From an uncultured bacterium (GTDB taxonomy: Bacteria > Actinomycetota > Coriobacteriia > Coriobacteriales > Coriobacteriaceae), in assembly GCA_905215945.1 (NCBI GenBank), contig CAJMRZ010000060.1:1-8067 (forward strand): DNA of 8,067 bases, given 5' to 3'. Below are positions 1-5,756 of this stretch, piece after piece (within the stretch, counting starts at the first letter, position 1; each line of letters opens with the position of its first letter). The position numbers were made by a program, and so were the translations under genes. Under the pieces are notes generated by a model that saw nothing but the letters and a program-made list of their open reading frames with translations, was not told where the DNA came from and did no database searches.

Positions 1-1005
1 TATGCCGCTGCTGGCGAGCCGCTTCGCCGAAAGGGTCACGCGAAGCCTCTGTATGTTGCCGTAATCGGATGTCTTGCCGGAGTGCTGGCGACCGGAGGGG
101 TCGCCTACGCTGTTGTCAATTCCAGTTATTTTGCCTCTGCCTGGGGAAACCATGGCAACGGAGAGTCCGTTACCTGGACAAATGGCGGCTCGTCGGGGAC
201 GAAATATACCTACACCAGAGAGTTTGGTGATGGTATCGCGCCCCAAAGCCTGGAGGGTGCAGTCCAGAAGGTCAATCTGTCCGTCGAGGGCAACGGCTAT
301 ACGCTCGACATTCATGAGATGGCAATCGACGAGAACGGTTGCGGTGCTGTGACGTTTACATTGTCCAATCCGAATGGCGTTAGCTACTACAAGCCGGCGG
401 CAGAGCTTGGCGAACTTGTTCTCTATGGTGAAGAAGAAGGGGGCGTCAGTACACCCAGCATGAACTTCGGCGAGGAATGGGCTGATACACGCTGCACCAT
501 TGATAAAGACACATCAAGCGACACGGTCATTAACGGCACGATGTACTTTGCATCTTGGAATCGCGATCGAGATTTACGACATGCGGTCACCTGGAATATC
601 AGTTGGACGGAGGGCAAAGGTGAGGATGCGAAGGTGATCGAGGTATCGACGCCAGAGTTTAACGTCGGAGCGCACGTCGATACAAAGGAGCTCCGCTCCG
701 ACGACTCGCCTCTCGAGATCAGCCCGTTTTCCATCCAGACGCACATCGATGATCTGGGCTATGAAGCAGTTGATCATAAACTGACCGTCAGCTACAAGGA
801 TGGATCGAAGCAGATTATCGAAGATGACGACGCAGGGGCGTACAATTTCTATGTTTCGATGGCGCGCAATAGCGGAGAGAACATCTGGGTTCCGACAAAA
901 CTGATCAATGTCGATCAAGTGGTCTCGGTGACCCTCGAGGGCACGAGATGCACATCAACAGGAGAGACCGAAACAGAAGTACCCTTTACCATCGTCTATT
1001 CGTAA
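1..1005 (+). CDS. Membrane-anchored extracytoplasmic protein, 5'-partial; possibly DUF4179/anti-sigma-like
   Basis: The reading frame is open from the first base to a TAA at 1003-1005, giving 334 residues, with no ATG, GTG or TTG before the GTG at 82. That GTG lies inside the hydrophobic segment, so the real start is upstream of the window. Visible residues 8-15 are basic (LRRKGHAK) and residues 17-39 form one transmembrane helix. The positive-inside rule puts the remaining ~295 residues outside the cell. This part is rich in beta-type sequence and has two recognisable blocks: one around the GYTLDIHEMAIDENG motif (about residues 99-113), and a C-terminal block beginning LEISPFSIQTHIDDLGYEA with a YKDGS turn. 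These resemble, from memory, the extracytoplasmic halves of DUF4179/DUF5643 proteins, often fused to sigma-binding N-termini. Three cysteines lie outside the helix. The terminator just after the stop makes this the last gene of its transcript. Codon choice is less biased than in the ribosomal genes. The family assignment is tentative; that it is a real single-pass membrane protein is well supported. Confidence 0.75.
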   Translation, partial: YAAAGEPLRRKGHAKPLYVAVIGCLAGVLATGGVAYAVVNSSYFASAWGNHGNGESVTWTNGGSSGTKYTYTREFGDGIAPQSLEGAVQKVNLSVEGNGYTLDIHEMAIDENGCGAVTFTLSNPNGVSYYKPAAELGELVLYGEEEGGVSTPSMNFGEEWADTRCTIDKDTSSDTVINGTMYFASWNRDRDLRHAVTWNISWTEGKGEDAKVIEVSTPEFNVGAHVDTKELRSDDSPLEISPFSIQTHIDDLGYEAVDHKLTVSYKDGSKQIIEDDDAGAYNFYVSMARNSGENIWVPTKLINVDQVVSVTLEGTRCTSTGETETEVPFTIVYS

Positions 1006-1011
1006 GGTCTA

Positions 1012-1045
1012 GGCCGCTTCCTGCTAGAGGAAGCGGCCATTTTTG
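1012..1045 (+). terminator. Intrinsic terminator after the membrane protein gene
   Basis: A perfect 11-bp stem (GGCCGCTTCCT pairing with AGGAAGCGGCC) with a 5-nt loop GCTAG is followed by ATTTTTG. It begins 6 nt after the stop codon of the upstream gene and separates that gene from the ribosomal operon, which has its own promoter downstream. Confidence 0.93.
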
Positions 1046-1152
1046 CGTTACATGGACGGCTGGAATGGGCACTTGCGCACAGGCGGGGATTCCTTTTATG
1101 GAGGCTTTGCGGAAATATGGCTATTTTGGGATACGCCCGGCGGCGTGGTCTG

Positions 1153-1181
1153 TTGACGGCACAGCTAACGGCACGTATCCT
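1153..1181 (+). promoter_or_regulatory. Sigma-70-type promoter of the rpsL operon
   Basis: The -35 element TTGACG (1153-1158; 5 of 6 consensus bases) is separated by exactly 17 bp from the -10 element TATCCT (1176-1181; 4 of 6). The implied transcription start is near 1188, leaving an untranslated leader of roughly 87 nt before rpsL. It lies between the upstream terminator and rpsL with no other gene in between, as expected for the main promoter of a highly expressed operon. The rest of the gap at 1046-1152 shows nothing I can assign. Confidence 0.75.
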
Positions 1182-1200
1182 ATCGAACTGCGTGTTTCGT

Positions 1201-1218
1201 AGGGGGATGCTGACCCCT
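1201..1218 (+). promoter_or_regulatory. Small hairpin in the rpsL leader
   Basis: AGGGG at 1201-1205 can pair with CCCCT at 1214-1218 around an 8-nt loop, some 13 nt after the predicted transcription start. It has no U-tract, so it is not a terminator. It may stabilise the 5' end of the transcript or be chance; a regulatory role is only a guess. Confidence 0.3.
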
Positions 1219-1274
1219 CGATTCAAGCCGTTGCACTTTACAGAAAGCTGGAATCATTCGAGAAGGAGTACGCT

Positions 1275-1652
1275 TTGCCTACTATTAACCAGCTGGTTCG
1301 CCAGGGCCGTCGTTCCGTGCCCAAGAAGTCCAAGAACGCTGCTCTGCAGCACAACTCCCAGAAGCGCGGCGTGTGCACCCGCGTCTTCACCACGAGCCCC
1401 AAGAAGCCGAACTCGGCTCTTCGTAAGGTTGCCCGTGTTCGCCTCGTCAACGGCATCGAAGTTACTGCTTACATCCCGGGTGAGGGCCACAACCTGCAGG
1501 AGCACTCCATCGTGCTCGTCCGCGGCGGTCGTGTCCGTGACCTCCCTGGTGTCCGTTATCACGTCATCCGTGGCGCCTACGACGCTGCTCCGGTCCAGAA
1601 CCGTATGCAGGCCCGTTCCAAGTACGGTGCTAAGCGCCCCAAGGCTAAATAA
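1275..1652 (+). CDS. rpsL: 30S ribosomal protein S12
   Basis: S12 sits at the decoding centre of the 30S subunit and helps check codon-anticodon pairing. The 125-residue product begins [13 protein letters not shown] and carries the family hallmarks: [23 protein letters not shown] split over residues 29-51, [10 protein letters not shown] (69-78), [13 protein letters not shown] (84-96) and the C-terminal [13 protein letters not shown]. The start is TTG at 1275, fixed by the conserved N-terminus and by AAGGAG at 1263-1268, 6 nt upstream; no ATG fits. Position 43 is lysine, the usual streptomycin-sensitive residue, but position 88 is arginine (codon CGT, 1536-1538), where most bacteria have lysine. 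It is the first gene of rpsL-rpsG-fusA-rpsJ. Codon use is strongly biased, as expected for high expression. Identification is certain. Confidence 0.98.
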   Translation: MPTINQLVRQGRRSVPKKSKNAALQHNSQKRGVCTRVFTTSPKKPNSALRKVARVRLVNGIEVTAYIPGEGHNLQEHSIVLVRGGRVRDLPGVRYHVIRGAYDAAPVQNRMQARSKYGAKRPKAK

Positions 1653-1677
1653 GCCAGATAACGTTTTGATACTTTCG

Positions 1678-1703
1678 CCGTGTGCCGCCTAAGGGCCGCA
1701 CGG
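1678..1703 (+). promoter_or_regulatory. Hairpin in the rpsL-rpsG gap, candidate S7 feedback site
   Basis: CCGTGTG (1678-1684) pairs with CGCACGG (1697-1703) with one G-U pair, topped after a CC bulge by GCC/GGC (1687-1689 with 1694-1696) around a TAAG loop. The structure ends 9 nt before the rpsG Shine-Dalgarno sequence (AAGGAGAT, 1713-1720) and has no U-tract. In E. coli, S7 represses its operon by binding the S12-S7 intercistronic RNA. A similar role here is suggested only by position and by the unusually long 73-nt gap. Confidence 0.4.
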
Positions 1704-1725
1704 TAGACACTTAAGGAGATTTCAC

Positions 1726-2199
1726 ATGCCGCGTCGTGCAGCAGCTAATCGTCGTGAGGTTCAGCCTGACGCCGTTTACAACAACCGCCTGGTGACTCAG
1801 CTCATCAACAAGGTCCTTCTTGACGGCAAGAAGGCCACCGCTGAGCGCATCGTTTACACCGCTTTCGAGATCGTTGCCGAGAAGTCCGAGGGTGGCGACG
1901 CTCTCGCTACCTTCAAGAAGGCTATGGACAACGTCAAGCCCACGCTCGAGGTTAAGCCCAAGCGTGTCGGTGGCGCTACCTATCAGGTCCCGATGGAGGT
2001 CAACTCCCGTCGTTCCACCGCTCTGGGCATCCGCTGGATCGTCAACTTCTCCCGCGCTCGCAAGGAGAAGACCATGGCCGAGCGTCTCGCCAACGAGATC
2101 CTCGACGCCTCCAACGGCCTGGGCGCTTCCGTCAAGAAGCGTGAGGACGTCTTCAAGATGGCCGAGGCCAACCGCGCGTTCTCTCACTATCGTTGGTAA
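1726..2199 (+). CDS. rpsG: 30S ribosomal protein S7
   Basis: S7 is a primary 16S rRNA-binding protein. It nucleates assembly of the 30S head and lies at the E-site/mRNA exit. The product is 157 residues, matching the ~156-residue family length. Family features are the N-terminal [20 protein letters not shown], the [15 protein letters not shown] segment (about residues 26-40), the [20 protein letters not shown] strand region (about 69-88) and the C-terminal AFSHYRW. The ATG at 1726 follows AAGGAGAT (1713-1720) with good spacing. It lies 73 nt after rpsL and 19 nt before fusA in the same operon. In enterobacteria S7 is the translational repressor of this operon; the hairpin just upstream makes feedback control possible here. 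Nothing in the protein is truncated or unusual. Confidence 0.98.
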   Translation: MPRRAAANRREVQPDAVYNNRLVTQLINKVLLDGKKATAERIVYTAFEIVAEKSEGGDALATFKKAMDNVKPTLEVKPKRVGGATYQVPMEVNSRRSTALGIRWIVNFSRARKEKTMAERLANEILDASNGLGASVKKREDVFKMAEANRAFSHYRW

Positions 2200-2218
2200 G
2201 TTAAGGTAAGGAACTAAC

Positions 2219-4318
2219 ATGGCTAAGCCTAAGTACAAGCTTTCCGATACCCGTAACATCGGCATCATGGCCCACATCGATGCCGGTAAGACCACCACGA
2301 CCGAGCGTATTCTTTACTACACCGGTAAGACCCACAAGATCGGTGAGGTCCATGAGGGCGCTGCCACCATGGACTGGATGGTTCAGGAGCAGGAGCGCGG
2401 CGTAACCATTACCTCCGCTGCTACCACGTGCTTCTGGAACAAGGACGGTAAGGACTACCGCATCCAGATCATCGACACCCCGGGCCACGTTGACTTCACC
2501 GCCGAGGTCGAGCGCTGCCTGCGCGTCCTCGATGGCGCTGTCGCCGTCTTCGACGCCGTTGCCGGCGTTCAGCCCCAGTCTGAGACCGTTTGGCGTCAGG
2601 CTTCTACCTTCAACGTCCCCCGCATCGCCTTCATCAACAAGTATGACCGCGTGGGCGCTGACTTCTTCAACGCTATCGAGACCATGAAGGATCGTCTCGA
2701 CGCCAACGCCGTGGCCGCTCAGGTCCCGATGGGCGCCGAGGACAACTTCTGGGGCGTCATCGACCTGGTCACCATGACTGCATGGGACTTCAAGGCCGAC
2801 GAGAAGGGCATGACCTACCCCGAGCCGATGGACGAGATCCCGGCTGAGTTTGCCGACATCGCTGCCACCAAGCGCGAGGAGCTCCTCGACGCTGCTGCCA
2901 GCTTTGACGACGAGCTCATGGAGAAGATCCTCATGGAGGAGGACTTCACCGTCGAGGAGCTCAAGGCTGCTCTGCGCAAGGGCGTTCTGGCCAACGAGCT
3001 CAACCTCGTCTTCGTGGGCTCCGCCTACAAGAACAAGGGCGTTCAGGAGCTGCTCGACGCTGTCGTCGACTACCTGCCCAGCCCGCTCGACGTTGAGGCC
3101 GTCACCGGTACCGATCCGGACACCGGCGAGGAGATCCAGCGTCATCCTTCCTTCGACGAGCCCTTCTCCGGCCTGGTCTTCAAGATCATGACCGACCCGT
3201 TCGTCGGTAAGCTCACCTACGTCCGCGTTTACTCCGGCCGCGCCGAGTCCGGCTCCTACGTGGTCAACGCTTCCAACGGTCAGCGCGAGCGTCTCGGCCG
3301 CATCCTCGAGATGAACGCCGCCGAGCGTATCGACCGTGACGACGCTGCCGCCGGCGACATCGTCGCTTGCGTCGGCTTCAAGAACTCCACCACCGGCGAC
3401 ACCCTGTGCGCCGAGGGCAAGGAGATCGTCCTCGAGAAGATCGAGTTCGCTAAGCCCGTTATCGACGTTGCCATCGAGCCCAAGACCAAGGCCGAGCAGG
3501 ACAAGATGTCCCTGGCTCTGACCAAGCTCGCCGAGGAGGACCCGACCTTCCAGGTGTCCACCAACCACGAGACCGGCCAGACCATCATCGCCGGCATGGG
3601 CGAGCTGCACCTCGAGATCATCGTCGACCGTCTGCTCCGCGAGTTCAAGGTTGACGCTAACGTCGGTAAGCCCCAGGTTGCCTACCGCGAGACCGCTGGT
3701 CACGACGTCGAGAAGGCTGAGGGCAAGTTCGTCCGTCAGTCCGGCGGTCGCGGTCAGTACGGCCACGCCGTCATCAAGCTCGAGAAGATGGAGGAGGGCT
3801 TCGGCTACGAGTTCGTCAACGCTATCGTCGGCGGCGTCGTGCCCAAGGAGTACATCCCGTCCATCGACAAGGGCATCCAGGAGGCCCTGAACACCGGTGT
3901 TATCGCCGGCTTCCCGGTCCTCGACGTTAAGGTCACCCTGTTCGACGGTTCTTACCACGAGGTCGACTCCTCCGAGGCCGCCTTCAAGATCGCCGGTTCC
4001 ATGGCTATCAAGGACGCTCTCAAGAAGTCCGATCCGCAGCTGCTCGAGCCGATCATGGCTGTCGAGGTCGAGACCCCCGAGCAGTACATGGGCGACGTTA
4101 TGGGCAACCTCTCCGGTCGCCGCGGCAAGATCGAGGGCATGGAGGATCGCAAGAACAGCAAGCTCATCCGTGCCAAGGTGCCGCTGGGCGAGATGTTCGG
4201 TTACGCTACCGACCTTCGCTCCCAGACCCAGGGCCGTGCATCCTACACGATGCAGTTCGACTCTTATGAGCCCGCGCCCAAGTCCATCGTGGACGAGGTC
4301 ATGAGCAAGAACGCCTAA
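2219..4318 (+). CDS. fusA: Translation elongation factor G (EF-G)
   Basis: EF-G is the GTPase that drives tRNA-mRNA translocation and, with RRF, ribosome recycling. The product is 699 residues, the normal length. The G domain shows the P-loop AHIDAGKTT (residues 18-26), switch I RGVTIT (60-65), DTPGHVDF (86-93) with the catalytic His90, and the base-recognition motif NKYD (140-143), where NKMD is more usual but N-K-x-D is kept. The later domains are intact, including the domain IV loop [10 protein letters not shown] and the family-typical C-terminal stretch after [13 protein letters not shown]. The ATG at 2219 follows AAGGA (2208-2212), only 19 nt after rpsG. The N-terminal sequence and full domain set match housekeeping EF-G rather than a tetracycline-resistance or EF-G2 paralogue. 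Codon use is very strongly biased to C-ending codons, which also produces a long artefactual open frame on the other strand. The expected tuf gene does not follow. Confidence 0.98.
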   Translation: MAKPKYKLSDTRNIGIMAHIDAGKTTTTERILYYTGKTHKIGEVHEGAATMDWMVQEQERGVTITSAATTCFWNKDGKDYRIQIIDTPGHVDFTAEVERCLRVLDGAVAVFDAVAGVQPQSETVWRQASTFNVPRIAFINKYDRVGADFFNAIETMKDRLDANAVAAQVPMGAEDNFWGVIDLVTMTAWDFKADEKGMTYPEPMDEIPAEFADIAATKREELLDAAASFDDELMEKILMEEDFTVEELKAALRKGVLANELNLVFVGSAYKNKGVQELLDAVVDYLPSPLDVEAVTGTDPDTGEEIQRHPSFDEPFSGLVFKIMTDPFVGKLTYVRVYSGRAESGSYVVNASNGQRERLGRILEMNAAERIDRDDAAAGDIVACVGFKNSTTGDTLCAEGKEIVLEKIEFAKPVIDVAIEPKTKAEQDKMSLALTKLAEEDPTFQVSTNHETGQTIIAGMGELHLEIIVDRLLREFKVDANVGKPQVAYRETAGHDVEKAEGKFVRQSGGRGQYGHAVIKLEKMEEGFGYEFVNAIVGGVVPKEYIPSIDKGIQEALNTGVIAGFPVLDVKVTLFDGSYHEVDSSEAAFKIAGSMAIKDALKKSDPQLLEPIMAVEVETPEQYMGDVMGNLSGRRGKIEGMEDRKNSKLIRAKVPLGEMFGYATDLRSQTQGRASYTMQFDSYEPAPKSIVDEVMSKNA

Positions 4319-4343
4319 GTTCGAGCTCCCTGTTACGTAATCC

Positions 4344-4360
4344 GCGAGAACATCTCTCGC
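4344..4360 (+). promoter_or_regulatory. Hairpin between fusA and rpsJ
   Basis: GCGAGA (4344-4349) pairs perfectly with TCTCGC (4355-4360) around ACATC. It lies in the 60-nt gap where many bacteria carry tuf, and ends 7 nt before the rpsJ Shine-Dalgarno GGAGG (4368-4372). The downstream bases ACTCTTTGG are too U-poor for an efficient terminator. It could tune rpsJ translation, mark an RNA processing site or be a weak attenuator; the sequence does not decide. Confidence 0.4.
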
Positions 4361-4378
4361 ACTCTTTGGAGGTTTAAG

Positions 4379-4687
4379 TTGGCTACCCAGAAGATCCGCA
4401 TTCGCCTCAAGGGCTATGATCACGAGGTCGTCGATCAGTCCGCGAAGCTCATCGTCGAGACCGCTCAGAAGACCGGTGCTCGCGTTTCCGGTCCTGTCCC
4501 CCTGCCCACCGAGCGCAACCTGTACACGGTTATCCGCTCGCCGCACGTGAACAAGGACTCCCGTGAGCAGTTCGAGATGCGCACCCACAAGCGCCTCATC
4601 GACATCCTCGACCCCACCTCGGGCACCGTTGATTCGCTCATGCGTCTCGACCTCCCCGCTGGCGTCGACATCGACATCAAGCTCTAA
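4379..4687 (+). CDS. rpsJ: 30S ribosomal protein S10 (NusE)
   Basis: S10 belongs to the 30S head and also acts as NusE, the NusB partner in transcription antitermination. The product is 102 residues, the normal length, beginning [20 protein letters not shown], with the conserved [20 protein letters not shown] segment (about residues 37-56), [18 protein letters not shown] (59-76) and the C-terminal [11 protein letters not shown]. The start is TTG at 4379, set by conservation and by GGAGG (4368-4372) 6 nt upstream. It is the last gene of the operon: a strong terminator follows 21 nt after the stop, then an oppositely oriented birA. S10 usually heads the S10 operon (rplC, rplD, rplW, rplB and so on) or follows tuf; neither neighbour is here. 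A second copy of rpsJ elsewhere in the genome cannot be excluded. Confidence 0.97.
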   Translation: MATQKIRIRLKGYDHEVVDQSAKLIVETAQKTGARVSGPVPLPTERNLYTVIRSPHVNKDSREQFEMRTHKRLIDILDPTSGTVDSLMRLDLPAGVDIDIKL

Positions 4688-4698
4688 GCGATATCGCT
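4687..4698. repeat. 12-bp perfect palindrome after rpsJ
   Basis: AGCGATATCGCT is a perfect palindrome that starts at the last base of the rpsJ stop codon and precedes the terminator hairpin by 10 nt. As RNA it would form at most a very short stem, so it is more plausible as a DNA site or as chance. No function can be assigned. Confidence 0.35.
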
Positions 4699-4708
4699 CA
4701 TAGCTTAC

Positions 4709-4749
4709 AGAGCCCCGCTGCCATTACGGTAGCGGGGCTCTTTTGTTTT
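4709..4749 (+). terminator. Intrinsic terminator of the rpsL-rpsG-fusA-rpsJ operon
   Basis: AGAGCCCCGCT (4709-4719) pairs perfectly with AGCGGGGCTCT (4731-4741), and the stem can extend by G-U, C-G and C-G pairs around an ATTAC loop. TTTTGTTTT follows. On the minus strand the hairpin has no downstream T-tract, so it does not look bidirectional. The remaining gap to the birA end (4750-4803) shows no separate terminator for birA. Confidence 0.95.
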
Positions 4750-4803
4750 GCATGATGGGTTTTGACCGCCTGGTAATGCTGCTGAGTAGGTGGCTGCGGC
4801 GCC

Positions 4804-5580
4804 CTATTCGCCCAAGGGGCGCAGCGACGCCTCCTCAAAATGGAAGGATCGCAAGCCGTCTTCTGTTTCGATGCACGCGCGTCCAAAGGTATCGACGGTT
4901 TTAAAGATGCCTCGCGCCTGCTCGTCACCGGCAGGGGAGCGGGCGATAACGTGCTTCCCGATCCAATTGAGGTGAGCGATATATTCGTCGTGGACGGGCG
5001 CGAGCGGACCGGCGTCTTCTTCCTTGGCGTTGAGGCGCTCTGCCCAGGTATCTACAGCGTCTATAACTGCGTGATAGACCTCATCGAGGAGCATGTCGAC
5101 AGCAGGAACGTTCTCGTTAAGGTCCGAGAGACCGATTGCCGGCAGGCCGCCATCGGGCACCTCCGTGGGCACATAGTTCACGTTGACGCCGATGCCACAG
5201 ACCGCAAAGGGGTTGCCTTCGTTATCGCGTGCGGCCTCGACCAGAATGCCGCCGAGTTTGCGTCCTCGCGCGACCAGGTCGTTGGGCCATTTGAGGCCAA
5301 TCTCGTTTGCAAGACCCTGCTTTTCGAGCGCCTCGAGCACCGCTAGGCCGCTGACGGCGGCAAGGCCAGAGTACTTGGCGGGATCAACACGAGGACGTAG
5401 GACAATCGAGAGTAACAGATTGCCGGCGGTTGAATCCCACTTGTGGCCGCGCCGGCCGCGTCCTGCCGTTTGCGCGCGGGCGGCAAGTCCTGTGCCGTGC
5501 GGCGCTCCCTGTTTTCCTGCTTCGAGCAGGTCATCGTTGGTCGATCCGGTTACGTCGACTATCGTTAATTTGGCATCCAT
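4804..5580 (-). CDS. birA: Biotin--[acetyl-CoA-carboxylase] ligase, lacking the DNA-binding domain
   Basis: This enzyme activates biotin with ATP and transfers it to a lysine of the biotin carboxyl carrier protein, enabling acetyl-CoA carboxylase to make malonyl-CoA. The product is 258 residues. It begins MDAKLTIVDVTGSTND, so the substrate-binding STN motif lies at residues 13-15. It continues with the biotinyl-AMP loop GRGRRG (40-45), KWPND (97-101), GGILVE (110-115), GIGVNVN in the core, and a small C-terminal SH3-like segment. There is no N-terminal helix-turn-helix, so it should be a monofunctional (class I) ligase and not a repressor. The ATG at 5578-5580 is preferred over an in-frame ATG at 5661 because AAGGAGGT lies 10 nt upstream and the extra 27 residues do not look like family sequence. 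It converges with rpsJ and diverges from the fatty acid operon that uses malonyl-CoA. I could not assign its promoter with confidence. Confidence 0.95.
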   Translation of the reverse strand: MDAKLTIVDVTGSTNDDLLEAGKQGAPHGTGLAARAQTAGRGRRGHKWDSTAGNLLLSIVLRPRVDPAKYSGLAAVSGLAVLEALEKQGLANEIGLKWPNDLVARGRKLGGILVEAARDNEGNPFAVCGIGVNVNYVPTEVPDGGLPAIGLSDLNENVPAVDMLLDEVYHAVIDAVDTWAERLNAKEEDAGPLAPVHDEYIAHLNWIGKHVIARSPAGDEQARGIFKTVDTFGRACIETEDGLRSFHFEEASLRPLGE

Positions 5581-5674
5581 AACGGCTGCTACCTCCTTAA
5601 TGAATAAGTGAATAACGCAATGGTGTCGAGAGATAGACACAATGTGAAGCCTTTGTCGCATTTGGACAATTTAA

Positions 5675-5690
5675 TGTTAACACGTCAACA
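5675..5690. promoter_or_regulatory. Operator-like palindrome, copy 1 (birA-fabH region)
   Basis: TGTTAACACGTCAACA matches its own reverse complement at 12 of 16 positions, fitting TGTTNACNNGTNAACA. It is repeated with one change at 5723-5738, and identity between copies covers 17 of 18 bases (5674-5691 against 5722-5739). This copy overlaps the probable -35 region of fabH and on the other strand lies upstream of birA. The pattern suggests a dimeric repressor site; the regulator is unknown. Confidence 0.65.
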
Positions 5691-5711
5691 AAGACTGAAA
5701 TGCGTTATCCT
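5685..5711 (+). promoter_or_regulatory. Probable fabH operon promoter
   Basis: A -10 element TATCCT (5706-5711), identical to the -10 of the rpsL promoter in this window, is preceded at 15 bp by TCAACA (5685-5690), a poor -35 match. Transcription would start near 5718, leaving about 40 nt of leader. The weak -35 and short spacer suggest a promoter of modest strength or one that needs a regulator. Operator-like palindromes flank it on both sides. Confidence 0.45.
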
Positions 5712-5722
5712 CTCTTGGTCGA

Positions 5723-5738
5723 TGTAAACACGTCAACA
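5723..5738. promoter_or_regulatory. Operator-like palindrome, copy 2 (fabH leader)
   Basis: TGTAAACACGTCAACA differs from copy 1 by one base and matches its own reverse complement at 10 of 16 positions. It starts 48 bp after copy 1, just downstream of the predicted fabH transcription start and 6 nt before the Shine-Dalgarno core. A bound protein here would block initiation or early elongation at fabH. Confidence 0.6.
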
Positions 5739-5756
5739 ACTCAAAGGAGGTTAGTG

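Noticed and set aside
64..75. Lipobox-like VIGC in the first protein
   Set aside because: The hydrophobic stretch continues for about 15 residues after the cysteine, which fits a transmembrane helix, not a lipoprotein cleavage site.
1099..1202. A 34-codon ORF in the rpsL upstream region
   Set aside because: It runs through the -35 and -10 elements of the rpsL promoter and has no well-placed ribosome binding site.
2201..4588. A 795-codon open frame on the minus strand, opposite fusA and part of rpsJ
   Set aside because: It is antisense to two certain genes with strongly biased codon use; TTA, CTA and TCA are so rare in that register that stops do not appear. Its product is a monotonous Leu/Gly/Val/Asp-rich sequence with no domain, and no ribosome binding site or promoter was seen.
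5623..5640. GTGTC/GACAC inverted repeat in the birA leader
   Set aside because: It has only 5 bp around an 8-nt loop, no T-tract and no conserved context; too weak to call.
5581..5661. Upstream ATG extending BirA by 27 residues
   Set aside because: The extension includes the ribosome binding site of the better start at 5580 and does not form a helix-turn-helix or other recognisable sequence.
5675..5690. Classical BirA operator for biotin repression
   Set aside because: The two half-sites here are separated by 2 bp, unlike the widely spaced half-sites of the E. coli operator, and the only BirA in the window lacks a DNA-binding domain.
5700..5756. Upstream in-frame ATG extending FabH by 19 residues
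   Set aside because: It lies before the predicted transcription start, has no ribosome binding site, and the added residues are not FabH-like; the ATG at 5757 follows a strong AAAGGAGG.
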